Source: Liolophura sinensis (taxonomy: Eukaryota; Mollusca; Polyplacophora; Chitonida; Chitonidae). From it: DNA of 60,000 nucleotides. Below, piece by piece: positions 11,066-22,304 of this stretch. A program made the position numbers and the translations under genes. Where the stretch lies: assembly GCF_032854445.1 (NCBI RefSeq), contig NC_088303.1:11603501-11663500 (forward strand). Reading direction: 5' to 3'. How positions within the stretch are numbered: the first letter of the stretch is position 1; the number at the start of each line of letters is the position of its first letter. The notes beneath the pieces were generated by a model. It did not search any database, was not told the origin of the DNA, and saw nothing but the letters and a program-made list of their open reading frames with translations.

Positions 11066-13242
11066 CTTTATTCCATAGTGCTTTACTCTGTATTTATCAG
11101 ATCTCGATTGTATCAGAGCAAAATGTAGCTTTGTATCTTTTCTAGGACAAGCCATGCATGTACATCATGTGAATAACATTGCACTAAAAGTTAAAATTTA
11201 TGGGCACGTGTTTGCAAATGAAGTATTACGCTCATATTTCCATATTTAGTCCATATACATGACTAATTATTTGGTTGATTATCTAACAGATAGATCAAGT
11301 TATTATTTTATTGATTAACTTATTGCTGATAAATAGGTTTATCCAAATACTGAAGCTATCCTTTAATATGGCAACTGGGCTAGCCTATCTCTGATTGGTT
11401 CACGAGAAAAGATCGCTAAACGGCGAGTAACCTCAGATCACGTGACCCAACACGACAATAACAATGCTTACTGGCCATAATCAAAGCTCACTGAATCATT
11501 CGACAACTTCATGACAATAAAAAAAAACCTTTCAAAGCCGTAGTGTATTTTACTAATATTAGTATTACTATTTTACTTTCATATTTCTAACACGGAATGT
11601 ATGCAAACCCAACCAACATAACTAACACATGTACTTTTTAACAATCTCGCCATATTAGAACATGTGGAGTACATGGTTTGTCGGTTTAATTAAACCACTC
11701 CCGGCAGAAATATATTTACATAAAAAAAATTACGGCGTTACTCTGCCCCTGGCTTTTCTTCAGTTCTTGTTTTCACAGCTCGTGTGATAAACCGTGTCAT
11801 AGGGGAAAGAAAAGTTGAGTGTTAAGTGAAGGGTTTTGAGTCAGGTGACCTAGAGTTCCAGGCTATATACACCCATTCACCTTAATGTAACACCATCCTT
11901 ATAAGGCAGATTAGAGTGCCGAGCTGTGGCTGTTCTAAAAAACTAAACTCATGATATCATTTAACGCAGCTAAAAATAGAAAAATGGAAACAAATTTAAA
12001 TAAAACAAAGGTAGAACTGGATACTGTTTTACGACTTCCAATCGGTCTGTACACAAGGTTATTAGCGTCTGTTTCAGATTGCTACAAATCTGTTTCATAA
12101 CACGACAATGTAACCATCATTAAGCAGTACTGGGTTGTTGGTACATGTGTGATAAGACACAGCCGTCATGCTGTCTGCGTGATGGACTACCGCACACTAA
12201 ACGGCCTGTATACCGACTATATATAGCTACACTACTGCAGCTGCAGTGATGTAAGGGCGTTATCCGTACAGACTACAGACACATCTGTGTAAAACGGGCC
12301 GTATTTGGGTTGAGAATATAATCAAACCGAATTATAACTCTTTCGTATATGGAATTTCGACAATACAACTACAGAATTTCTATGTCTATTTGGTCAGGGT
12401 TTTTGTAGTTATGAGCGATTTGCTCTGTTTTTTGGGGTTTTTTTTACCTCTGGCTATGTATCAGTCTGCACTGTTAAGGGAACAAAATGTTTACACTGAT
12501 AAGGCCTTTTGACGCGCTTCCTGACTGCGTAAAGATTATTCGGGAGGCGTAGCCGTTGATCGGTCAGTTATTCCAAAAAAGATGGGATGCGTGGTGCTAT
12601 GTGACTGAAAGGATTAACACGGCGCAATGACCCTGGAGCCTCCCACCAATGCGGCTGCTGTGAGTTCAAATCCAGCTCTGGTCTGCGAGCAACCTGCGCA
12701 TGGTCATGGGTTTAGCAGGCCAAACCATATGTAACGGTATGCTTAAAATTCAAAAATAGGCCGTGACGTCTCGTGATCCCATGACGGATTTTTCATTGGA
12801 ACCCAATGCCAAATTTGAGCTTGATTCATCCGGCGGTTCTGGAAAAGAAGACTGTTAAAAGACTTGGTCACCCAACCGTGTGGCAGAAAAAGTAGATCAC
12901 ACGAGGATATCATGTAACACTCAGGGAGCTTAATCCTCTATTTTCTTAATTTTTTTTTACCACGGACAAGCCCCGTGGATTAAAGAGTCCCATCATACTT
13001 GTATTGCCTGAAATTATAATTCGGTGGATGTCCAATACTTGTCCGACAAACCAGACGGAAGCGCATTTGTGTCATCTACGTGGCCGATATGTGAACGAAA
13101 ATCGGTCATCATATCGCCCAGTTATAAACTTTTTTCTCGGTTCTGACGGGTCTACAACTCCGGTAGCCTATCTTTCAAAATATTTGTTGCAAAACTGTTT
13201 TATTTATATTACTTTTCAGAGTGCTGGTTAAGACGTGTACAT
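11066..13242. other. Intergenic DNA left of the LTR element
   Basis: No exon or conserved motif was recognised. A SINE family A head lies at 12620-12735. The sequence just left of the retrotransposon ends in ACAT, the left half of its target-site duplication. Confidence 0.5.
12620..12735 (+). mobile_element. SINE family A, 5' (tRNA-like head) fragment
   Basis: It carries ggcgcaatgaccctggagcc, caccaatgcggctgc, a B-box-like gtgagttcaaatcc and the following gcgagcaacctgcgcatggt block, which match the head and start of the body of family A. The 3' body and tail are absent. Confidence 0.65.
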
Positions 13243-14235
13243 TGTTACGGTATTGAAAACGGCAACAGAAAACAGACTCAGTGACTCAATATTACAATGT
13301 AAACAATGCTTTATATATATATAAAAATGAGACGTACAGTTTTACAGACAGTTCAACAACAACAACAACATAAAAAACATACACATCAGTATTACCGGTC
13401 TTTAAAAGTTTCCAGTTCACCTTTTCATCCATGGGATAAACACACAATTCGCACAAGTCACAAATTGTCCCAGACAGGTACTTCGCTAGGTTAGCGAACA
13501 CGAACACAGTACGCAGGTTACACAGAACTGGAACGGTCAAACCTTTGAATGACGTCACACCCGCAGAGCACAACACAGGGTAAATACAGCCATGGAGGTA
13601 TAATCCACTTCAGATCAGTCACAGCTCCCGCAGAAGCTCACAAACGAGCCGTTCAGAGACGTAGAGTAATGTCACCTTGTGGCAGAACGAACGTCCTTTG
13701 CAAAACTGAAAACTTCAGTTTAGAGTCCTTGACGACCTTGTCGGTCAGGTGAGGTCAGCGTGTTAAACAAATTACACAGTCCACACTGTATAATCATAAT
13801 AAAGATCCGAACACCAATAAACGTGACTTCCGCAGAAATTCACATAAACCAGACATCAGTACTACTGTGGTACACAAACGGTGCCGGCATAAAAAACTGT
13901 CCTCCCAAATGAAACTGGCATCACCAGCTCATATCAAAATAATGGACTCGATACGAGAGCGTCTCACACTCTCCTGGCTCCCAGTGGATGCAGCAAAAAT
14001 ACCTCCACTCTGCACAGAAAACACGGCTTATATACGTGCCAGGTGGATTCAACTATTCTTAGACACAGAATTAACAGCCAATGAACATCCAGTTAAATAA
14101 ACAGAGCATTGAACAAGGTGCTTTCGGCCAGGTCCGCACTGTACATATATAACAGGGCCTGTTATGCTTATAACATATAACACAAAGGTCCGCAGACTAA
14201 CAGTACATGAAGACGTTAAATAATCATACATAACA
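13243..14235 (-). repeat. 3' LTR (left copy)
   Basis: It is 993 bp with terminal TGTTA/TAACA. It differs from the right LTR at one position noticed by eye (13679 G versus 18796 A). A TTTATATATATATAAAAA stretch near 13310-13326 may serve as a TATA element for minus-strand transcription. Short open frames inside both LTRs are identical in the two copies and have no known domain. Confidence 0.95.
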
Positions 14236-14247
14236 CCCTCACCCTTC
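14236..14247 (-). promoter_or_regulatory. Polypurine tract of the LTR element
   Basis: On the minus strand the bases directly before the 3' LTR read AAGGGTGAGGG, a purine run with one T, in the position expected for the plus-strand DNA primer. Confidence 0.6.
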
Positions 14248-14350
14248 AGGGAAAGAAAGTTTTTGCATAAAACTTTCTTTAACATATTCATAATTATGAA
14301 TAATAATAACGTTTACCATAGTCTATAAAAACAAAGCTGCAGAAAACGAA

Positions 14351-14944
14351 CTAGACACGTGACAAACAATCAGCAATCACATTATCTTTCCCTTTTATGT
14401 GTCTAATCTCTAGATTAAATTCTTGCAAAAGCAAACTCCACCGTAACAATCTTCGGTTTTTACCTTTTAGTTTGTGCAAGAAGGTTAAGGGATTGTGATC
14501 TGTATACACAACAATGGGGTAACTTGACGAAGTCACATATACTTCAAAATGCTGTAATGCTAGAATCAAGGACAGACATTCCTTTTCTATTGTCGAATAA
14601 TTTCTCTGGCACTTGTCAAATTTGCGAGAGAAAAAACATACAGGGTGATCAACGTGATCTGTTTCATTTTCTTGTAACAAAACTGCCCCAGCAGATATAT
14701 CACTAGCATCAACAGCTAGCTTAAATGGTAAATTAAAATCAGGTGCTACAAGTATGGGGCCACTGCTTAGCATGGCCTTTAATCTATCAAAAGATCTCTG
14801 ACACTCAATGGACCACAAGAATTTAGCACCTTTCTTTAACAGCTGAGTTAGTGGCTCACTAACAAATGAAAAGTTCCTACAGAACTTACGATAATAACCT
14901 GCCATGCCCAAAAAACGCTTTAACTCTCTCTTACAACTTGGCAC
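14351..14944 (-). pseudogene. RT thumb remnant and RNase H of the LTR element
   Basis: This frame encodes 197 residues. It begins in the RT thumb/connection (FLGMAGYYRKF near residues 11-21) and continues as a complete RNase H: catalytic residues D79, E122, D149 and D192 are present in AVDASD, EKEC, YTDHNPL and KDNVIADCLSR. The upstream fingers and palm, which should hold the YxDD site, are missing. It sits downstream of integrase and in the -1 frame relative to it; the frame can be followed upstream through the integrase C-terminal end without a stop. The reported start is a GTG inside this open stretch, so it is not a true start. As part of Pol it would degrade the RNA strand during reverse transcription; without RT it cannot act in an autonomous cycle. 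Confidence 0.9.
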
Positions 14945-15018
14945 TGGAAAACAAGAGATAGCAACTCCACTAGGATGTACAACATTGAGATCAGTGCTAT
15001 CTCTGTCTACATATGGCT

Positions 15019-18000
15019 TTAACCTGTTAATGTGACAAAGTTGTCACTTAGCCTCTTGTCTACTACATAAGGTCCAAAATAACGAGCTTCAAGTGGCTTA
15101 CCACTAACTGGAAGTAAGGCCAATACCTTCTGACCAACTTCAAATCTGCGTCTTACTGTCTCTTTGTCATACTTAGTTTTCATACTCTTCTGAGAAGCTG
15201 TAAGATTCTCTCTGGCTAACTCACATACTCTGTTGAGCTTAGTACGAAAACTTGACACATACTGTAATAGGTTAACATTGTCACTATCACCAGACACAAA
15301 CTTTTCCTTGAACAACTGTAGTGGACCACGCACAGTATGGCCAAACACAAGCTCAAATGGACTAAATCCAAGTGACTCTTGTACAGACTCTCTTACAGCA
15401 AACATTAACAAAGGTACACCCTCGTCCCAATCTTTCCCTGTCTCAAAGCAGTAAGTTCTTATCATACTTTTCAGTGTCTGATGGAATCTCTCTAGTGCTC
15501 CTTGACTTTGTGGGTGATAAGCTGAGGATTTATACTGGCTAATACCTAGCTCATGCATAACTTGTTGGAACACACCAGACATGAAATTTGAACCCTGGTC
15601 TGACTGTACTGACTTAGGCAGACCAAACATGGTGAAGAACTTAACTAAAGCCTTAATTACAGTCTTGGCAGTAATATTCCTTAGTGGAATTGCCTCAGGG
15701 AAACGAGTTGAAGTACACATTATGGTTAACATATACTGATTTCCAGACTTTGTCTTAGGTAGCGGACCAACACAATCTATTAAGATTCTACTGAATGGCT
15801 CACCAATTGCAGGAATAGGCCTCAAGGCTGCCTTGGGGATTGTCTGGTTAGGTTTCCCCACTAACTGACATGCATGACAAGACCTGCAAAATTCAGTAAC
15901 ATCTTTCCTTATTCCTGGCCAATAAAAATGACTGAGAATCTTATGATAGGTCTTATTAACACCTAAATGACCTGCTAACGGCGTTTCATGCGCTATGGTC
16001 AGTATGTCTTTACGATAAGACTTGGGCACAACTACCTGATGCTTAACTGCCCATTCATCCTCCAAAGAAACATCGGGAGGCCTCCACTGCCGCATCAATA
16101 TGCCAGACTTGACATAGTAGTAGCATGGGTCAGGTAAAGATTCACCATCTTTAGCTGCATCATTAAACAAGCAAGAAATACTTGGATCACTGTGTTGTTC
16201 AGCAATCAACTCAGTCCTACAAAATGGCTGATCACCACTAACAAAATTAGTATCTACTTCCTGCTGGCTGTCTAATTTGGAAGAATCTCCATCCAACATG
16301 TTGTTGAGAAAAGTCTCGCTCAAATCAACAGTACTACCCTGGTCTGTACTGACTTTTCTAGACATAGCTCTTGTAACAACACAGGACGGATATAAACCCG
16401 CTATCTCGCTTTCAACTGGCTCTGTGACTGAATTCAGAGAAGGCTTATCAACCATTAAGGGATCAACAGTAACCTTATCATGTGCTAAGTCATTTCCCAA
16501 CAACAAATGAATACCCTCAAAAGGTAATGAAGGCTTAATGCCTACCCTGACAGGTCCAGATATCAAATCTGATGACAAATAAATATCATGAAGGGGAACA
16601 CTGACAAAGTCATTAGACTCTACTCCTCTAATAAGGGCACGAACCCCAGAGTACGACTCTTCAGAAAAGGGCAGAGTATTCATCAACAACAGAGACTGAG
16701 ATGCCCCAGTATCCCTCAATATCTTTATAGGGGTAGCACAAGACATGTCGCTTCTAAGCGACACTGAACCAGAATTGATAAACGGAGAGAAGCTATCCAT
16801 AGAGCATTTGGGAATCTTATCCAATCCCGTATCAGCTAACTCAGATCTGCTTTTATCTGCTGATGTAACTTCCGGCAATGTTTTGTGCATTGCAACACAA
16901 AGACCTGTGGGCTTAGACTCATTCTGAGCTTCCCGTCTCCTTTTCAACTTGTAACATTCACTCATCACGTGACCTACCCGCTTGCAAAAATTACAAGTGA
17001 CCCTATTTCGAGGACTACCATTCCAATCTGAACTACGTGAACCATGAGCTGTAGAACCATTGGAGCCTGGTGTGGAACTCTTCTGTGTAGAGCTACCTCT
17101 ACCTGTTGCATGTGACTGGGTATTTCTACGTGTAAATGAATTAAATGGCTTACCCGTGTATGTAACCTTATGTGTCAAGGAATAATCATCAGCTAAACTG
17201 GCTGCCTCTTCAAGTGTACTCGCCTTCTGCTCATCAACGAACACCTTTACATCATTATGAATACAACGCTTGAACTCTTCTACCAGCACAAGCTGACGCA
17301 AACTTTCAAAATCCTTGCCTATTTTCTTGGCTATACACCAGCGATCAAACAACTGCTCCTTAGCTCGACCAAACTCAACGTATGTCTGATCTCTACCTTT
17401 TTCACAGTTACGAAATTTCTGGCGGTAAGCTTCAGGCACCAATTCATAACCCTTCAAAATTACCTCTTTCACATAGTCATAATTGGAAGCATTCTCTACA
17501 CTTAACTGAGTGTAAATTTCCCTGGCCTTTCCAATTAGCACACTCTGTAATAACATAGTCCAGAACTCTTTAGGCCACTTTAAACTATTTGCAATTGTCT
17601 CAAAATGCAGAAAATATTTATCCACCTCTTTTTCCTGAAAGGATGGAACTAACCGAATGTATTTGGTCACATCAAATCCTGAATCCTGTCTACCGGAAGG
17701 ACCCGGTTTCTCATCTCTCTCTAATTCTAACTTTTTCATTTGAAACTCCAATTCTCTTTCCCTCTCTCTTTCTTGCATTTCTCTCTCCTCTCTCTGCACT
17801 TCCCTCTCTCTTTCCTCTCTCTGCATTTCCCTCTCTCTTTCCTCTCTCTGCACTTCCCTCTCTCTTTCCTCTCTCTGCATTTTCAACTTTTCTAACTGTA
17901 TCTCATGTTCCCTCTCTTTCTCTTTTTCCTCATATTCCCTCTCTTTCTCTCTCTCTCTTTCCTCTTTCTCCAATCTCAACTTTAACTCAAACTGCTTAAA

Positions 18001-18237
18001 CTTAAGCTCGGCATCAGACTGACCCTCGAACTCATAATCAGATAATGCAGAACTATCAAACTTCCCTATCTCCACTAAATGTTTCGACAAAGTATACTGC
18101 ATATCTCTTTTCCTCCATGAAGACTTTATGGACAAACCTAAAAATGTCCCTAACTTAACCAAGTCTTCCTTCTTTAAACTCTCAAAAACATCCTGATCGG
18201 GCGCATTAACAAACTGTTTAGGATCAAAATCTCCCAT
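15019..18237 (-). CDS. Gag-protease-integrase polyprotein of the LTR element
   Basis: This 1,072-residue open frame begins at an ATG 123 bases inside the 5' LTR. Order: a highly charged E/R/K coiled coil (about 72-175); a capsid region whose C-terminal part (about 270-353) resembles a SCAN domain (FRNCEKG, LFDRWC, LRQLVLVEEF, LEEAASLADDY); a CCHC zinc knuckle (C415, C418, H423, C428); an aspartic protease with DTGAS at D509; a linker; an integrase zinc-binding domain (H750, H757, C787, C790); and an integrase core with D821, D880 and E916, spacing D-35-E. All catalytic residues are intact. The frame stops at the integrase tail, where a conserved C-terminal motif continues in the -1 frame, so a one-base lesion or a frameshift site lies near 15035-15040. 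Gag forms the particle, protease matures it, integrase inserts the cDNA. Confidence 0.95.
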   Translation of the reverse strand: MGDFDPKQFVNAPDQDVFESLKKEDLVKLGTFLGLSIKSSWRKRDMQYTLSKHLVEIGKFDSSALSDYEFEGQSDAELKFKQFELKLRLEKEEREREKEREYEEKEKEREHEIQLEKLKMQREEREREVQREEREREMQREEREREVQREEREMQERERERELEFQMKKLELERDEKPGPSGRQDSGFDVTKYIRLVPSFQEKEVDKYFLHFETIANSLKWPKEFWTMLLQSVLIGKAREIYTQLSVENASNYDYVKEVILKGYELVPEAYRQKFRNCEKGRDQTYVEFGRAKEQLFDRWCIAKKIGKDFESLRQLVLVEEFKRCIHNDVKVFVDEQKASTLEEAASLADDYSLTHKVTYTGKPFNSFTRRNTQSHATGRGSSTQKSSTPGSNGSTAHGSRSSDWNGSPRNRVTCNFCKRVGHVMSECYKLKRRREAQNESKPTGLCVAMHKTLPEVTSADKSRSELADTGLDKIPKCSMDSFSPFINSGSVSLRSDMSCATPIKILRDTGASQSLLLMNTLPFSEESYSGVRALIRGVESNDFVSVPLHDIYLSSDLISGPVRVGIKPSLPFEGIHLLLGNDLAHDKVTVDPLMVDKPSLNSVTEPVESEIAGLYPSCVVTRAMSRKVSTDQGSTVDLSETFLNNMLDGDSSKLDSQQEVDTNFVSGDQPFCRTELIAEQHSDPSISCLFNDAAKDGESLPDPCYYYVKSGILMRQWRPPDVSLEDEWAVKHQVVVPKSYRKDILTIAHETPLAGHLGVNKTYHKILSHFYWPGIRKDVTEFCRSCHACQLVGKPNQTIPKAALRPIPAIGEPFSRILIDCVGPLPKTKSGNQYMLTIMCTSTRFPEAIPLRNITAKTVIKALVKFFTMFGLPKSVQSDQGSNFMSGVFQQVMHELGISQYKSSAYHPQSQGALERFHQTLKSMIRTYCFETGKDWDEGVPLLMFAVRESVQESLGFSPFELVFGHTVRGPLQLFKEKFVSGDSDNVNLLQYVSSFRTKLNRVCELARENLTASQKSMKTKYDKETVRRRFEVGQKVLALLPVSGKPLEARYFGPYVVDKRLSDNFVTLTG

Positions 18238-18337
18238 TGTAGATATTTAGCCACTGAATCATTCACCGTTAAAATTAAGCAATCGCTTCTCACTTGTGTT
18301 TAACTTCAAAGAGCAAAACAAAAAGGAAACAATAAGT

Positions 18338-18354
18338 TCCCGGACAAGCCCCCA
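18338..18354 (-). promoter_or_regulatory. Primer binding site, tRNA-Pro type
   Basis: On the minus strand, five bases after the 5' LTR, the sequence is TGGGGGCTTGTCCGGGA. The known tRNA-Pro primer site used by murine leukaemia virus is TGGGGGCTCGTCCGGGA, so 16 of 17 bases match. This identifies the 5' end of the element and confirms its minus-strand orientation. Confidence 0.85.
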
Positions 18355-18359
18355 ATTTC

Positions 18360-19352
18360 TGTTACGGTATTGAAAACGGCAACAGAAAACAGACTCAGTG
18401 ACTCAATATTACAATGTAAACAATGCTTTATATATATATAAAAATGAGACGTACAGTTTTACAGACAGTTCAACAACAACAACAACATAAAAAACATACA
18501 CATCAGTATTACCGGTCTTTAAAAGTTTCCAGTTCACCTTTTCATCCATGGGATAAACACACAATTCGCACAAGTCACAAATTGTCCCAGACAGGTACTT
18601 CGCTAGGTTAGCGAACACGAACACAGTACGCAGGTTACACAGAACTGGAACGGTCAAACCTTTGAATGACGTCACACCCGCAGAGCACAACACAGGGTAA
18701 ATACAGCCATGGAGGTATAATCCACTTCAGATCAGTCACAGCTCCCGCAGAAGCTCACAAACGAGCCGTTCAGAGACGTAGAGTAATGTCACCTTATGGC
18801 AGAACGAACGTCCTTTGCAAAACTGAAAACTTCAGTTTAGAGTCCTTGACGACCTTGTCGGTCAGGTGAGGTCAGCGTGTTAAACAAATTACACAGTCCA
18901 CACTGTATAATCATAATAAAGATCCGAACACCAATAAACGTGACTTCCGCAGAAATTCACATAAACCAGACATCAGTACTACTGTGGTACACAAACGGTG
19001 CCGGCATAAAAAACTGTCCTCCCAAATGAAACTGGCATCACCAGCTCATATCAAAATAATGGACTCGATACGAGAGCGTCTCACACTCTCCTGGCTCCCA
19101 GTGGATGCAGCAAAAATACCTCCACTCTGCACAGAAAACACGGCTTATATACGTGCCAGGTGGATTCAACTATTCTTAGACACAGAATTAACAGCCAATG
19201 AACATCCAGTTAAATAAACAGAGCATTGAACAAGGTGCTTTCGGCCAGGTCCGCACTGTACATATATAACAGGGCCTGTTATGCTTATAACATATAACAC
19301 AAAGGTCCGCAGACTAACAGTACATGAAGACGTTAAATAATCATACATAACA
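18360..19352 (-). repeat. 5' LTR (right copy)
   Basis: It is 993 bp and identical to 13243-14235 apart from one seen substitution. It is followed directly by ACAT, the right half of the target duplication. As the 5' LTR of a minus-strand element it should carry the promoter; an AT-rich TATA-like run lies at about 18428-18443, about 70 bases before its inner end. Confidence 0.95.
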
Positions 19353-20919
19353 ACATGCTGGGGTAATTATAGGTTAAGACACATTCTGAAAAACTACCCA
19401 GTTGGTAGATCTAATGCATGGATTCGAGTATGCTTTGCAGGGCTTTTCAATACATAATCCCAGCAGGTATTCACGGCATGACGTCAACCGGCCAGGGCTC
19501 CGCGGTCGACAAAATAAAGGCAGAACTAGTTTTTTTTTAAAATGGAACTAGTTAACATAATAAATTTTAAACGCAGTTTACAGACTAACATAGCACAAAT
19601 ATTGTGTTTAATGAACATTTAGTGTGAAATTAAAGTTGTTGGGGTTCTCCTTTAAAGCTAATTATTCAGTTATAGGCATCTCCGGATATATCAGTGAAAA
19701 GAACATCTGGATATACTCTTGCTTAATTATACCTGTATACTTTTAGTTTTATAGAATTAAATGAATTTGAATGCTTCATTTCTGAGAAAGACTACATGTA
19801 TGTAACCCATATCGACCTTACGGAAGCATCGGATTCCGCCTGTGACACGTTTGAATCTACCTCTATAATTAAAAACTGAGAATTAATGCCGTTTGACAGG
19901 GATATAAATATGCTTTTCTACCTATATGCTACTTGACAGCCCACCAAAGACACATTAATGGATACAGATCACAACAGTAGCTGTCTTTACGAAAATGAAG
20001 GAGACGTAATTCTGGGTACATATGACTCATTGAACTTTCCTGGTAGAAAATTCTAGAATAGCTGCGCAAAAACACTTAATAATGCGACTATGGGACTACT
20101 ATACAGTGGTATCTGAAGACAAAATTTAAGTGGATAAGTATTTAATTTGCTATCATTTTCAAAATTTGTCCACTTACACCGGGGATGTGGGGAAAATTAG
20201 GTGACTGTATTTTGCATTGGCCACTTGACAAATTTTCTCAAGCAAAGGAGCAAACGTCGATTATGACAATTAAGCAGATTCCGTTGAGAAACGCAACCTT
20301 GGATGTCCATCAGCAGTCTTCAATATAAACAAGGGCCAGGGTGCCATTTATATACACAATATATATAAAGGCTGTGGGTTGATTAATGCCCCTTAGACAA
20401 CATGTACAATTAGAAGTAAGCCTTAATGAGTTCATGATGACATCGGGTAACTTGAACGCAGACAGACAGGTTTGTAGGTTAGAGTGGTGTAATGTGAATG
20501 GCTACAGCTGGGTCAGAGTCAATGAGTTCAAGAGCGCGGACCTGGCTTTTTTCACGATGGTAGACTTGTGCATTTCCCGAAGAATTCTGGTCAAGTCACT
20601 TCAAATGTAGGTCAGCCATGAATCATGCCCTGTCAGTCAAACCAGCTGGCCGACGAAACACTGTAAGGTTACTGGCAGATGTTCTAGCTTTATGCCGGTT
20701 TGATATCAACACCAACAGGACGGTATCCTTGGTCCAGGCTTATCTCGAAGTGGGTGAAGAGATAGGCCGGCTGTACTCCCCAAAACCGTGCATTAAGTTG
20801 TTTTAGTTTGGAGGTACTAGAGACGGTAATTAAGCAATGACATTACTTTTAAAGCACGAGAAGCATATTTGATAAAAACTACACCAAAATGTACAACAAT
20901 AAAAAATAATTCGACTAAA

Positions 20920-21240
20920 CCAATGGCTAGAGCACACGCGGTGCGGGTTCAAAGCCGACCTTGGACACGAAATGTCTGAAATTCCCCTGTTTTCATTGCT
21001 TGTTGGGCCTTGGTTGCAATAAGCGCTTGGCGACAGCATTTTGCGCAGCGTAATCTTCGTTGAAGACCATTTGTCTTCCACGCAAATGTGTGCATTATCT
21101 GCATGTCACACGGGGGAAATTCGTCAGTAACTTGCCAAAGGTCGGTGGTTTAGGTCAGGCACTTTGTTTTCCTCAATCCATAAGACTGACTACTATCGTG
21201 TAAGTGAAAAACCCACAGACCTTCACAAACTGACTGGAAT
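20920..21240 (+). mobile_element. tRNA-derived SINE composite
   Basis: A head with A-box-like aatggctagagcac and B-box-like gcgggttcaaagcc starts at about 20921. At 21136-21215 a separate block (caaaggtcggtggttt, gttttcctcaatcc, cgtgtaagtgaaaaac) resembles the 3' domain shared by several SINEs here. Whether the two are one element or adjacent fragments is not clear. Confidence 0.5.
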
Positions 21241-21380
21241 TTGCGTAAAATATAAACTGTTTGTTTGTATGCACAATTTTCGATTGTCGACATTTATATC
21301 TTCATTATCACCGCTATGACTAGTTCAGTGTAATAGGGCCACCAACAACTTCATCCATACAACAGACCATCTGTTATAAG

Positions 21381-21381
<1 letters not shown>

Positions 21382-21476
<95 letters not shown>
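21382..21476. repeat. (TA)n microsatellite, about 95 bp
   Basis: About 47 uninterrupted TA units, the longest simple repeat in the window. The minus-strand open frame over it (poly Ile-Tyr) is an artefact. Confidence 0.98.
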
Positions 21477-21479
<3 letters not shown>

Positions 21480-22304
21480 GTATAGTTTGGTCAGCTGAAG
21501 TCGGATTTGGTAAAATGGTACATGCGCCATTGGTATTTTATTTATCTTGAGATAAAATGAGATAAATTTAATTATGTTAACTATGATATATGCAAGAAAA
21601 AAAGTACACAGAAGGCTCTGTCCACATAAAATTAATATCACGATCCCTTGCGTTTTGTGAACAGCAGTTTAAAGGACATTTTAAGGCGTTACCCGATGGG
21701 CACACCGTAACATTCCTGCAGCATTTCGCCCTACCCCAGCTATACTTACGCACGGTTACATCGAGGCCATGCAAATACAAGGGAAATAATACGAATGGGG
21801 ATATAAAATACTTCCTTGTCTGATACCATCATATAATGTCTAACCGTTAGTTAGACATTAGGAAAACGGGGACAATAGCAATTCCCATTCCATGGTGAAC
21901 CTTTGAGTGCAGGACTACACATATCAGACAATACAAAGCACAATGAGCTTCTTTAACGCACATGTAGCGTACTGTGCATGGCTAACGTTAACGAGCTCAT
22001 AACATACAGCTTACGTCGGAAGGTCTCCCAGAAACCAGTCAATGGTGGTGGGTTTCTTCCGGGCTCTGTCCGGTTTCCTCGTGCCATTATGCAGCCATTA
22101 ACACAGCAGAGTTGAAGAGTTGACAATTTGTCTTCCGCCAAATGGATAAGGCGTGCACGTGTGGACCTAGGGCAGTTCGTCCACCTGTAACTTTCCACGG
22201 GTGGTTTATTCCAGGATTTCTGGTTTGCTAGTTCTCCCCATAAAAATAACCACCATGGTAGAAGTGTAAAACTCTTATGCTATATTACCTAATATCAATC
22301 ACAG

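Larger units (their letters stand above)
13243..19352 (-). mobile_element. Ty3/gypsy LTR retrotransposon, Gmr1-like, RT core deleted
   Basis: Two 993-bp direct repeats starting TGTTACGG and ending CATAACA bound a 6,110-bp element flanked on both sides by ACAT, a 4-bp target duplication. Transcribed on the minus strand, it has the order LTR, primer site, Gag with zinc knuckle, protease, integrase, RT thumb plus RNase H, polypurine tract, LTR. Integrase before RNase H is the order known for Gmr1-like elements, unlike ordinary Ty3/gypsy. The fingers and palm of RT are absent: only 74 bases separate the Gag-Pol frame from the RNase H frame. There is no room for an envelope gene (about 115 bases between RNase H and LTR). 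The near-identical LTRs show very recent insertion. Confidence 0.93.
19353..22304. other. Intergenic DNA right of the LTR element
   Basis: No exon was recognised. The open frames at 20386-20610 and 20618-20806 have no motifs, splice context or repeats to support them. A tRNA-headed SINE composite (20920-21240) and a long (TA)n tract are listed separately. A perfect 11-bp hairpin with a 5-base loop (aatgtctaac/gttagacatt) lies at 21834-21860. Confidence 0.5.

Noticed and set aside
13292-13576. 94-residue open frame repeated identically at 18409-18693
   Set aside because: Both lie inside the two LTRs at matching positions, so the identity reflects the LTR pair, not a conserved gene.
17589-17999. 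Plus-strand 136-residue frame rich in Ser/Leu/Phe/Pro
   Set aside because: Antisense shadow of the Glu/Arg-rich coiled coil of Gag.
21381-21641. Minus-strand frame with a long Ile-Tyr run
   Set aside because: Translation of the (TA)n microsatellite.
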